From assembly GCA_965197455.1 (NCBI GenBank), contig OZ240208.1, forward strand, positions 620,001 to 684,000: a stretch of 64,000 nt of DNA, in the 5' to 3' direction. Below the pieces are notes generated by a model that saw nothing but the letters and a program-made list of their open reading frames with translations, was not told the origin of the DNA and ran no database searches. The position numbers were made by a program, and so were the translations under genes. Positions 20,755-28,854 of the stretch are shown one piece after another. The stretch comes from JAGWBD01 sp965197455. Its GTDB lineage: Bacteria; Chloroflexota; Anaerolineae; Aggregatilineales; Phototrophicaceae. Each line of letters opens with the position of its first letter. The first letter of the stretch is position 1.

Positions 20755-21540
20755 TTACATGACAGCTGAAATCAGATTTTCGAAGTCCGGTGCATCCTGG
20801 GCCGGGGAAAACTGGCTGGCCGTCAGCCAACACAAAAACTCGACATTGCCGGCCGGCCCCTGCAATGGCGAACGAATTAAGCCCTGAACGTCAAAGTCCT
20901 GTGAACTGGCAAAGGTGAGAACTTCATTGAGCACGCGGCGATGCACATCCGGGTCCCGCACCACACCACGCTTGCCAACATCTTTCTTGCCGGCTTCGAA
21001 TTGCGGCTTGATGAGCGCCACGACGTCTGCCGGCAGGGACAGCCAGGTGCGTATGACCGGCAGCAAGAGTCGCAGAGAAATAAAGGACGCATCAATGACA
21101 ACGAGGCTGACGGGATCGGGCAGACTCTGAATGTGACGGGCGTTTTGGCGCTCCATGACGACGACGCGCTCATCATTGCGCAAAGTCCAGGCCAACTGGC
21201 CGTAGCCGACGTCAATGGCGTAGACGCGCGCGGCCCTCCGCTGCAGCAAACAATCTGTGAATCCGCCCGTGCTGGCGCCCACGTCAGCGCACAGCCGCCC
21301 GGTCACTTCGATGGGAAAGGTATCCAGCGCAGCCGCCAGCTTGTCGCCGCCACGGCTGACATGGCGCGGCCGCTCCTTCAGGGCGAGCACAACCCCGGGT
21401 GCAAGGCGCACACCTGGCTTGTCGACGCGCGCGCCGTCGACCAGAACCTCACCCGCCATGATCAATGCGCGTGCGCGTGCGCGGCTGGGCGCGAGACCGC
21501 GTTGGTGCAGGAGGATGTCCAGTCGCTCGCGGGCAGGCAT
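20755..21540 (-). CDS. tlyA: TlyA-family rRNA (cytidine-2'-O)-methyltransferase
   Basis: A 261-residue protein. An N-terminal S4 RNA-binding domain (RLDILLHQRGLAPSRARARALI, ~5-62) is fused to an FtsJ/RrmJ-type methyltransferase domain. The SAM-binding motif is ADVGASTGGFTDCLL and the later catalytic-type residues lie in VVIDASFISL and LIKPQFEAGKKDVGKRG. TlyA methylates cytidines in 16S and/or 23S rRNA, which affects capreomycin sensitivity. The ATG shares one base with the stop of the protease-like gene upstream. Confidence 0.93.
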   Translation of the reverse strand: MPARERLDILLHQRGLAPSRARARALIMAGEVLVDGARVDKPGVRLAPGVVLALKERPRHVSRGGDKLAAALDTFPIEVTGRLCADVGASTGGFTDCLLQRRAARVYAIDVGYGQLAWTLRNDERVVVMERQNARHIQSLPDPVSLVVIDASFISLRLLLPVIRTWLSLPADVVALIKPQFEAGKKDVGKRGVVRDPDVHRRVLNEVLTFASSQDFDVQGLIRSPLQGPAGNVEFLCWLTASQFSPAQDAPDFENLISAVM

Positions 21541-23762
21541 CAGCGATCGCGGGTGAGCGGAATGATGAGCTCAATCGGATTGGGCGCGCCTGCATCAAAC
21601 TCGTAGCCGTCAGCCACCAGGGGCAGCCAGCCATCGGCGTTGATGATGACGCTGTAGGGTGTGTCACGCTGCAGCAGTCGCTCGACTTCGAAATCACCGT
21701 TGCGGTCAGTCCGGGCGGTCGCGAAGATCTGGTGCTGGAGCCACTCGAAATCGGCGATGGAATAATCTTCCGTGATGAGCACGAAGTTGATGCCGGGTAA
21801 CCCGGCGCCGCTGTCTCCATCGATGATGCGGCCGCGCAAGCGCAGTCCTTCGGCGCTGGCGAAGCGGTCGACGAACAGGCGGCCAATGCCCACCTGGGTT
21901 TCTGCAGAGGCCAGCAGCACGTTGTTGACGAGCAACTGCATGCTCCAGGTGCCGTCCGGGATCGCGCCAGCGCTGCGAATCTGCGCTGGAAAATCTCTGC
22001 CCGTGTCAGGATTGACCCAGGGAAAACTACGATCGAAGAACGGCTCATCATCCACCAGCAGGCGTAGCTGCCAGGGCGTTCCCGGTGCAATCTGTTGCCA
22101 GTCGAAGCTCGCGTTGAGCATGCCGCTTGCTGCGCCGGCCCGCCCCCGGCTCAGTGTTGCTCCTGCCATGCGGTCGGCGACGAAGGAAAAACGCGCGTTG
22201 GTGAATATCTGCGGAAACACGCCGCGCTGGGTGCCGGCAATGACAAAGTCGGACGTCGTTGAAAGCTTGCTGTCGATGTAAAGCTCGACACGCCAGACGC
22301 CCGCAGGCAGCCCGCCCGGGTCCTCGATCTGGATGGTCTTGGTGCCGCTTTCTCCATCCACTGCCGCCCATTGATCTTCGGTGCGGACAATTTCTCGGCC
22401 ATTGAAGTACCAGACCACCGTCCAGATCGATTCAGGGCGCATGTTGCGGAAGATGAAACGCGCATTGGCGATGTTCCCGGCCGGCAGCACAAAGCCGTTT
22501 CCGAGCGGTGTGCCACTGCGGTCGACAATGCCGAAGACCAGGTCGCTGAAGGTTGGCACCGGATCTGCGCCGCCGCCGACGACCAGACGCGCATTGTCTG
22601 CAGCGAGTCCATCGGTAAAGAGGGTGAAGTCATAAACGCCGTTGGGCCAGGGCTGGTCGCTGCTGCCGATATACCACAGACCGCGTTCGCCTCCGCGCCA
22701 GCGTACAGGCGCCAGACTAAAACCAGGATCCGGAATACCGTCTCTGGTGACGCGCAGTTCCAGCACCGTCTCGGGTGTCATGTTGCGATAGTCAAAGAAC
22801 AGGTACAGGCCATTACTGCCAGCGGGCAGGCGGCCAACGACCGTGTTTGGCATGCCGGCTTCGTTTACTGCGGGCGCGAAAAACAGCCGCTCCAGAACTG
22901 GAGCGTCCTCCATCCCTTGCGATGGAGCGGCCTGCCGGGGCAAGTCGATGCTGAGCCCCAGTGAGGCTGCCCGCAGCAGAGGGAGGGCGAAGGAGACGGG
23001 ACGCAGCGAATTAATCTCGCTGCCGCGTGGAATGCAGGTGTCGTCGCGATTCAGTAGTCCGTCCTGGTTGCTGTCCTGCAAGGCCGCGCAAGTGCCACTG
23101 ACCGCCCCGGCGCGGAGCGGCGCCGTGGTGGGGATGCCGACCAGTTGACCGGCCTGATTGTAGGCCCCGCCTCCCGTCATGGTGCCGGAGATTTCAGCCA
23201 GCAGATGGATCCAGTAGGGCGTACTGGCGCCCGGCTCGCGGGTGAAACCGATAATGGTGCCGCGGCGCAGCTCCACGGGATCTTCAGCGATATTCGGAAA
23301 GCCCACGATGGTCATGGTGTCATCCAGCGAAAGCGAATCTGAATCGCCGGGCTCGACGAAGGGCAAGGCAAGTGAGTCTGACTCGAGCAGGCGTCCATCC
23401 AGTTGGCGTGTGATGCGCAACAGGGCCAGATCGAGTCCGGCATCCAGCTGGGCAATTTCGGCGCGAAAGCGGGGAACCGGCGATTGTCCCTCCTTAATCG
23501 TGAAGGCGACGATCAAGGTGTCGCCAGGGCAGGTCGCGCTGGTTTGCGTGAAGTGGGCGTTGGTGAGCACGAGACCATTGCGGTTGACGACGGTGCCGGA
23601 GCCGGCGCAGGTGATGACGGGCACCTCGTCTTCATAGCGCACCTGCATGATGTACACAGTGGCGCGGTGAATGCGTTCCAGGTCGGACTCCGGCTGCGCC
23701 TGCGCTACAAGACCCGACAGGAGCAGCAGCAGCAACCCAGGCAACATCCATCCGTGGCGCAT
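21540..23762 (-). CDS. secreted trypsin-like protein with Thr in place of the catalytic Ser
   Basis: A 740-residue exported protein starting at ATG 23762, one base after the upstream stop, with a signal peptide at residues 1-22 (LLLLLLSGLVAQA). Residues ~30-290 form a trypsin/DegP-like domain. His70 (LTNAHF) and Asp111 (LDLALL) are in place, but the GxSGG position reads GTMTGGGA with Thr196. An EF-hand-like segment DSNQDGLLNRDD follows near 240. The remaining ~430 residues are beta-rich repeats and a C-terminal carboxypeptidase-regulatory-like domain. Probably a cell-surface protein, perhaps without protease activity. Confidence 0.75.
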   Translation of the reverse strand: MRHGWMLPGLLLLLLSGLVAQAQPESDLERIHRATVYIMQVRYEDEVPVITCAGSGTVVNRNGLVLTNAHFTQTSATCPGDTLIVAFTIKEGQSPVPRFRAEIAQLDAGLDLALLRITRQLDGRLLESDSLALPFVEPGDSDSLSLDDTMTIVGFPNIAEDPVELRRGTIIGFTREPGASTPYWIHLLAEISGTMTGGGAYNQAGQLVGIPTTAPLRAGAVSGTCAALQDSNQDGLLNRDDTCIPRGSEINSLRPVSFALPLLRAASLGLSIDLPRQAAPSQGMEDAPVLERLFFAPAVNEAGMPNTVVGRLPAGSNGLYLFFDYRNMTPETVLELRVTRDGIPDPGFSLAPVRWRGGERGLWYIGSSDQPWPNGVYDFTLFTDGLAADNARLVVGGGADPVPTFSDLVFGIVDRSGTPLGNGFVLPAGNIANARFIFRNMRPESIWTVVWYFNGREIVRTEDQWAAVDGESGTKTIQIEDPGGLPAGVWRVELYIDSKLSTTSDFVIAGTQRGVFPQIFTNARFSFVADRMAGATLSRGRAGAASGMLNASFDWQQIAPGTPWQLRLLVDDEPFFDRSFPWVNPDTGRDFPAQIRSAGAIPDGTWSMQLLVNNVLLASAETQVGIGRLFVDRFASAEGLRLRGRIIDGDSGAGLPGINFVLITEDYSIADFEWLQHQIFATARTDRNGDFEVERLLQRDTPYSVIINADGWLPLVADGYEFDAGAPNPIELIIPLTRDR

Positions 23763-23763
23763 C

Positions 23764-24366
23764 TCAGAAATCCAGGCTTTGCAGAAAGCGTTGCAAATGG
23801 GGCAGTTCACGTTCGAAGACTTCTGTGTTGGCGCGCCAGGTAATTACGAGCGCCTGGTCCCGGTCGAAAATGAGGACATCCAGACCTTCCACGATGACGG
23901 GCACGCTGCGCAGGAATGGATTGCTACCAGTGCTTACGAAGCTGTAGCTCACGGAACTCGTTTCACGGCCGTCCGGCAGTACGTAGGGTTCTTCAGCGGT
24001 GACGGTGTAGGCCGCCAGTGTGCGGGAGCGTTGCAGGGTCAGCGCGTCGAATATGTTGCGCGCTGCGCTCTCATCCGTGACCGGCTGTACGGCGACCTGC
24101 AGGGTGGTGGCGAAGCCAGGCGCCGACATGTCGCGAATGCGAAAGATATGATCGCTGCCGCCTTCTTCGAGCAGCCAGTTTACCGGGTAGGCAGCATTGA
24201 TGCCGGCCTGCAGATTGCTGTAGGCCACGGTGGCGCCGAGCACCTGCTCGCGCAGCAGCAGGCTGAAGAACAGGCCGCCGAGCCCGAACAGCAGCACCAG
24301 CAGGTTGGCCCAGCGCTGCCGTTGACCAGGTGGTCGTACTGCGGGGAAGTCGTCAGGAAATGCCAT
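23764..24366 (-). CDS. membrane-anchored PsbP/Mog1-like protein
   Basis: A 200-residue protein with one membrane helix at residues ~20-42 and an extracytoplasmic domain. The start YSNLQAGINAAYPVNWLL resembles the 'Y....fsi.yP.gW' opening of the PsbP/Mog1-like fold; this is a fold-level inference. ATG 24366 overlaps the upstream stop by 14 bases and has a GGGGAG site. It sits in an operon with a polytopic membrane protein upstream and the protease-like protein downstream, so an envelope role is likely. Confidence 0.6.
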   Translation of the reverse strand: MAFPDDFPAVRPPGQRQRWANLLVLLFGLGGLFFSLLLREQVLGATVAYSNLQAGINAAYPVNWLLEEGGSDHIFRIRDMSAPGFATTLQVAVQPVTDESAARNIFDALTLQRSRTLAAYTVTAEEPYVLPDGRETSSVSYSFVSTGSNPFLRSVPVIVEGLDVLIFDRDQALVITWRANTEVFERELPHLQRFLQSLDF

Positions 24367-25246
24367 CGCCGCTCCCCGCAGCACCTGCTTCGGAACCGGC
24401 GTTTGCGAACAGGAAGCGGAAGACGACCCAGGTCACCAGCAACAGGCCCAGTGAATAGAGGCTGCCGAAGAGCGGGTTGACGCTCGCCACAGGCTGCAGC
24501 GCGCTGATGCCCGCGTTGCTGAAGCCGGCCACCAATGGAATGGCGCTGCCGGCGACCAGGGCTGCAAAGGCGGTGAGCAACATGGGCAGCAGCAGGAACA
24601 GGTTGCGCCTGAAGTACAGTTCCGCAACGGCGTAGGCCAGAATAATGCCCACACAATTCAACGCGACCGTGGTGTTGAAGACATTAAATGCCTGGCTGCT
24701 CAGGGTTGGCCCGGCAGCCAGGGCGAAATCCAGACCCGCCACGGTCGCATAGCCGATCGCCGCCGCGCGACAGCAAACCAGCAAATCCAGCCGCAGCTGC
24801 AGGTCACGACTTGGCACGGCGTAGCGCACCACCAGCCACAGCGCAATGGCCTGAGTCAGGCCAACCGTGAGGCTGTAGCCGATGATGCGGTTGATTGCGC
24901 TTTCGAGCGGCAGCCAGCGTTGAACTTCATACACCTGCTTGATGAGCGGCAGGCAAAGCGCATTGCACACCAGGCCGCAGATCAGCAGGCAGCCCAGGGT
25001 GGCGCTGCGAATTGGTGGCCGGTACCCGCCGCGCAACCAGCTGTTCCCCAGCCAGAGCAGGGCAGGTGTCAGAGCCAGCAGTAGATAGACTGGCGTTCGC
25101 AGACCAGATGGCAGCGAAAGGGGGATGCCTTGCAATACGAGGGCCAGACCGAAGAGAGCCGAGCACTCCAGCAACGCGGCTTCCCAGATTCGCTGCTGTG
25201 CACGGGTGCCAATCCCTGAAGGAAACTGTGGGTCCGGAAGCGCCAT
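24353..25246 (-). CDS. polytopic membrane protein, possibly a degenerate PrsW relative
   Basis: A 297-residue protein with about eight hydrophobic helices and a soluble C-terminal tail. The order of a charged amphipathic loop, a helix and an ALGY/GF-type helix (LVCCRAAAIGYATVAGLDFAL) recalls PrsW-type membrane proteases. The EE and HxxxE metal/catalytic motifs of PrsW are missing, so this link is weak. The start ATG 25246 lies 21 bases after a symmetrical -10 box shared with the divergent gene. First gene of the envelope operon that ends with tlyA. Confidence 0.55.
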   Translation of the reverse strand: MALPDPQFPSGIGTRAQQRIWEAALLECSALFGLALVLQGIPLSLPSGLRTPVYLLLALTPALLWLGNSWLRGGYRPPIRSATLGCLLICGLVCNALCLPLIKQVYEVQRWLPLESAINRIIGYSLTVGLTQAIALWLVVRYAVPSRDLQLRLDLLVCCRAAAIGYATVAGLDFALAAGPTLSSQAFNVFNTTVALNCVGIILAYAVAELYFRRNLFLLLPMLLTAFAALVAGSAIPLVAGFSNAGISALQPVASVNPLFGSLYSLGLLLVTWVVFRFLFANAGSEAGAAGSGDGIS

Positions 25247-25265
25247 TTGCGCGTGGCCAACTGCT

Positions 25266-25275
25266 CACTATAGTG
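25266..25275. promoter_or_regulatory. symmetrical -10 box of a divergent promoter
   Basis: CACTATAGTG is its own reverse complement and supplies TATAGT on both strands. On the plus strand TTGCGC (25247-25252) lies 16 bp upstream of TATAGT and the ATG at 25281 falls at the expected transcription start. On the minus strand the leader to ATG 25246 would be ~14 nt, also without an SD. Confidence 0.55.
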
Positions 25276-25280
25276 AATGG

Positions 25281-26909
25281 ATGCGAGTACTGGTCAGTTT
25301 ACCCGATATGCGGGTCCTGGTCGCAGTTTGCCTGTTGCTGGCGCTGACGGGCACGAGTTGTGCAGCGGCGAACTCCAGGCAGGCGCGGACCAATCGCATT
25401 GTCTTTGGGCTGACGGAACAGCCAGCCGGCTTCGACCCGCATCTGCACCGGAACGTCAGCACTGGCATCCCGCTGCGCCAGGTCTATGACACCCTGCTGT
25501 ACCGACACCCGGTCAGCAGGGAACTGGTGCCCGGACTGGCGCTGCAATGGTCACTCGCTGCCGATGGCCTGGCACTCACCCTGCAGTTGCGTGAGAACGT
25601 CGAGTTCCACGACGGCAGCGCTTTCAACGCCGAGGCCGTGGCAGTAAATCTGGCGCGAATCCTTGCGTCAGAGAATGCAGCGCCTGGCGATGACACATGG
25701 CGACAGCGCATCAGCCACGTTGAAGTGATCGACGACTATCGCATTCGCATCGTTCTCAGCGAACCCTGGAGTCCGCTGCCAGATGCGCTGTCACAACCCG
25801 ACTTCGCCATCGCCAGCCCGGCGGCGCTGGAGGCGTGGTCGACGACACGCTACCAGTATCATCAGGTGGGCAGTGGCCCTTTTATCTTCGAGGAATATGT
25901 CCCTGGCGAACGCATTGTGCTGCGGCGCAACCTGGAGTACGACTGGGGACCGGCATTCTACGAGCAACCAGGCGAGAATGCAGTTGAGGTCATCGAGTTC
26001 CGCTTCTTCCACGAAGAAGCAGAGCGCACGCGGGCCTTAAAAACGGGCGAAGTGCAGGTGATGAGCGGCCTGCAGCCCTCAGAGTTACGCTTGCTGGATG
26101 ACGCCAGCAGTATGAGTCAGGTCTCGATCAGTGTCCCCGGTCAGCCTTTACAGTTCATGATGAACATTGCCCGCTTCCCCACCAACCTGCGCGCGCTGCG
26201 TCAGGCGCTGCTATTCAGCACCAACCGGGGCGCAATTGCCAATGAAACCGGCCAGCAGGTGGCGCCGGTAGCCTGGGGGCCGCTTGCGGAAAGCACGCTC
26301 TTTGCTTTCAGCGCCATGCGTGGGCTCTACGCGCTGGACAGTGCGCAGGCGGAACGCTTGCTGGAGGCAACCGGGTTTCAGGACGCTGATGGTGACGGCT
26401 GGCTGGAATTTGAAGGCGCCCCGTTTCAGCTTGACCTGCTGGTGCCTCCCAGAGATTCCATGCCAGAGCTCGCGGAGCTGTTGCGCGAGCAGTGGCGGAT
26501 ACCAGGCATTCGCACAAAACTGATTCCCGTGCCGACCGCTGCTGCGATGCGCGAGGCAGTTAGAAATGGCGCATACAATCTGGTGGCAGTGGGCACGCCT
26601 GGCCTGGATCCGGCCTGGCTGGCCGACTATTTTGTGACCGACGGCCCCCTCAACTGGAGCGGAGTGTCAGACCCGGAGCTGGATGGCGTCTTGCGCGACG
26701 CGCTGGTTGCCACGGAGGAGCGCACCCGTTTCAGCCTGTACGCGCGGGCGCAGCAAATCATCATGGACAAGGCGCTGATCCTGCCACTACGTGAACGGGT
26801 TAACCTCGTGGCTGTCGCCGACGGGCTGGCAGGCCTGGCCTGGGATGCCTCAGGGTTAATCCCCTTGCTGCACAATCTGGCCTGGGTCAGCCCGACTGCG
26901 GAATCGTAG
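25281..26909 (+). CDS. peptide/nickel-type ABC transporter substrate-binding protein (SBP family 5)
   Basis: A 542-residue exported solute-binding protein. The N-terminus has a hydrophobic signal (VLVAVCLLLALTGTSCAAA) with a possible but poor lipobox before Cys. Family 5 features are GLTEQPAGFDPHLHRNVS, YDTLLYRHPVSRELVPGLA, then LRENVEFHDGSAFNAEAV, the typical SBP_bac_5 order. Such proteins bind oligopeptides, nickel or sugars. No permease genes are adjacent. The ATG at 25281 may be leaderless; a second ATG at 25308 is possible. The 3' end overlaps mevalonate kinase by 23 bases. Confidence 0.88.
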   Translation: MRVLVSLPDMRVLVAVCLLLALTGTSCAAANSRQARTNRIVFGLTEQPAGFDPHLHRNVSTGIPLRQVYDTLLYRHPVSRELVPGLALQWSLAADGLALTLQLRENVEFHDGSAFNAEAVAVNLARILASENAAPGDDTWRQRISHVEVIDDYRIRIVLSEPWSPLPDALSQPDFAIASPAALEAWSTTRYQYHQVGSGPFIFEEYVPGERIVLRRNLEYDWGPAFYEQPGENAVEVIEFRFFHEEAERTRALKTGEVQVMSGLQPSELRLLDDASSMSQVSISVPGQPLQFMMNIARFPTNLRALRQALLFSTNRGAIANETGQQVAPVAWGPLAESTLFAFSAMRGLYALDSAQAERLLEATGFQDADGDGWLEFEGAPFQLDLLVPPRDSMPELAELLREQWRIPGIRTKLIPVPTAAAMREAVRNGAYNLVAVGTPGLDPAWLADYFVTDGPLNWSGVSDPELDGVLRDALVATEERTRFSLYARAQQIIMDKALILPLRERVNLVAVADGLAGLAWDASGLIPLLHNLAWVSPTAES

Positions 26910-27819
26910 TTGCCAATACGCGCGTGGCACCCGCCGCCTGCAAGGCCTGTCTGACTGCCGGCTCTGTCCTCTCGTTGACCAGCGCGATCACGTTACCGCC
27001 GCGACCCGCGCCGGATAGTTTCGCGCCGCCTGCGCCAGCCTCCCGTGCCGCGGAGACCAGGTTGTCAAGCTGCTCGGAGGACAGGTCAAGCTCCCGCAGC
27101 AGCGCATGATTGCGATTCATAAGTGGTCCGAGCGAGTCGAGTTCAGCGTCGTCCAGGGCGACGAGGGCCTGCCGAACGATCTGGCCGATTGACGTCAGCC
27201 GGGCATTCGTCGGGCCAGGCTGGCTGCGCAACTGTTCGCGCACGGCGCTGACCGGAATTCGGGTGGCGCAGCGCTGGCCACTGTCGGCGACCAGCAGACG
27301 CATCGGGCGGGCCAGCTTCACGGGCGCGGGGTCCACGCCCCGTGTGAAGCAGAGGGCCCTTTCGTACACAACGACCGTGTTGTCGATCCCGCTGGGCGTG
27401 CCATGAAACAGTTTTTCCGTCTCAAAGACAATTTCGTTCAAACGTTCATCATCAAGTGGCGCGGCGGCGACCCTGGCGAGCGCGCGCGTCAGGGCGGCCG
27501 AGATGGCCGCGCCGCTGCCCAGGCCACTGGCAAGCGGAATATCGGACTCAAGACACAGGATCACCGGCGGCGCAGAAATGCCGGACTGCTGCAGGATGAC
27601 GCGCAGTAGCGCCAGCAGGTCGGGGTCGCTGTCCTGTGGTGCACTCAGGCTTGCCAGCAGGCTGCCTTTGGTCGAACGGATTTCCAGTGACGGGGCGCTG
27701 CCGCTAACGGTGACCCGGGCGCGCAGGGCAGAAAAGGGGACGGCGATTGCGGGTTGTCCGTGTACGACTGCATGTTCGCCGAAGAGGATAATTTTTGCCG
27801 GTGCACTGGTCGAAATCAC
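26887..27819 (-). CDS. mvk: mevalonate kinase
   Basis: A 310-residue GHMP kinase starting at GTG 27819, which overlaps the upstream stop (GTGA). The N-terminus SAPAKIILFGEHAVVHGQPAIA is diagnostic for mevalonate kinase. The ATP-binding loop is PLASGLGSGAAISAAL and the third GHMP motif is KLSGAGRGGNVIAL. The enzyme makes phosphomevalonate in the mevalonate route to isopentenyl diphosphate. No other mevalonate-pathway gene is in the window. Its coupling to a UbiA prenyltransferase fits an isoprenoid theme. Confidence 0.93.
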   Translation of the reverse strand: MISTSAPAKIILFGEHAVVHGQPAIAVPFSALRARVTVSGSAPSLEIRSTKGSLLASLSAPQDSDPDLLALLRVILQQSGISAPPVILCLESDIPLASGLGSGAAISAALTRALARVAAAPLDDERLNEIVFETEKLFHGTPSGIDNTVVVYERALCFTRGVDPAPVKLARPMRLLVADSGQRCATRIPVSAVREQLRSQPGPTNARLTSIGQIVRQALVALDDAELDSLGPLMNRNHALLRELDLSSEQLDNLVSAAREAGAGGAKLSGAGRGGNVIALVNERTEPAVRQALQAAGATRVLATTIPQSG

Positions 27820-28712
27820 GGTGAGAGCAGACCAGGCAGGTAAATGATCAGTATGAAGCTTGCGCCCCAAAGCAGAATGGCGAGTTGCAGTGGCCGGTCC
27901 CGCAGCAGGAGCTCGTCGGGTGTGGCGTGCGACTGGCGCACATTCATGAGCCAGAGATAGCGAAACAGGCTGTAGAGCACGAAGGGAATCGTGATGAGCG
28001 CGGAGTTGGTATTCGCCACGCGAATGGTGTCCGCCTCCACCGTATACAGCAGGTAGGCGATAAAGGTGCTGGTCGTGACCAGACTCAGCATGTCATCCAG
28101 CAGCGCGAGATTGTACTGGCGGAAGGTGATGCGCAGCTCGCCGGCTTCATCGGCCAGCAGCAACAACTCCTGCCTGCGCTTGGCGATGGCGAGGAAGAGC
28201 GCCAGCAAGGCGCTGCAGATGTACAACCACGGAGAAAAATTGCTGACCTGAACCAGCACAACCCCCGCCAGCACGCGCAACACAAAGCCGGCTGTGATGG
28301 TGAGGATGTCAATAATGACCAGATCGCGCAGCCAGCGTATGTAAAGCAGATGCAGCAGGAAGTACCCACCCAGCACCAGGGTGAGCTGTGTCTGAAGCAG
28401 GAGCGATGCAGCCAACGAGAACAGCGCCAGCAGGCTGGCGGTGACGAGCGTCTGCGTCCGCGTAATCTGGCCAGAGGCGAGGGGACGTTTGCGCTTGACC
28501 GGGTGTCTGCGGTCGGAATCCAGGTCAGCGAGGTCGTTGATTAGATAGATGCTGCTGGCGACCATGCACATCAGCAGCAGGCCGGCGCACACACGCAAAA
28601 ACAGGTCTGCATCAAGCAGCTGGCCGTCGAAGACAAGGCCGGCGAAGATGAGGACGTTTTTGCTCCACTGGCCTGGACGCATACCACGCCACAGCGCGCC
28701 TGCAGTCTGCAT
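27816..28712 (-). CDS. UbiA-family prenyltransferase (decaprenyl-phosphate phosphoribosyltransferase type)
   Basis: A 298-residue integral membrane protein starting at ATG 28712 with GGAGAG just upstream. The first motif NDLADLDSDRRHPVKRKRPL is the Asp-rich NDxxDxxxD-type site of the family, with the following HP.KRxRP typical of 5-phosphoribosyl-1-diphosphate:polyprenyl-phosphate transferases (UbiA relatives of Rv3806c). RPGQWSKN at the N-terminus also fits that subgroup. The second Asp motif region is YNLALLDDMLSL. Predicted to act on polyprenyl phosphate in the membrane; the acceptor is inferred. Confidence 0.8.
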   Translation of the reverse strand: MQTAGALWRGMRPGQWSKNVLIFAGLVFDGQLLDADLFLRVCAGLLLMCMVASSIYLINDLADLDSDRRHPVKRKRPLASGQITRTQTLVTASLLALFSLAASLLLQTQLTLVLGGYFLLHLLYIRWLRDLVIIDILTITAGFVLRVLAGVVLVQVSNFSPWLYICSALLALFLAIAKRRQELLLLADEAGELRITFRQYNLALLDDMLSLVTTSTFIAYLLYTVEADTIRVANTNSALITIPFVLYSLFRYLWLMNVRQSHATPDELLLRDRPLQLAILLWGASFILIIYLPGLLSP

Positions 28713-28746
28713 CAACTCTCCCGCACCGGTCTCCTGCAAGCCATCA

Positions 28747-28752
28747 AGTATA
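28747..28752 (-). promoter_or_regulatory. -10 box for the UbiA-mvk operon
   Basis: TATACT on the minus strand, 35 bases before ATG 28712. No good -35 box at 17 bp. Confidence 0.35.
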
Positions 28753-28820
28753 GCCTGGCAGCACCAGTTCCTGGCGCAGCACTCCCTGCTTGCCAGTCTG
28801 TCCACTCCCGCGAATGCCAG

Positions 28821-28826
28821 TATAAT
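28821..28826 (+). promoter_or_regulatory. -10 box for rseP
   Basis: A consensus TATAAT 29 bases before the rseP ATG. It argues for the start at 28855 over the in-frame ATG at 28825, which overlaps the box. Confidence 0.5.
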
Positions 28827-28854
28827 GCGGGAAAGTGGCGCAGGATGGGGAGCG

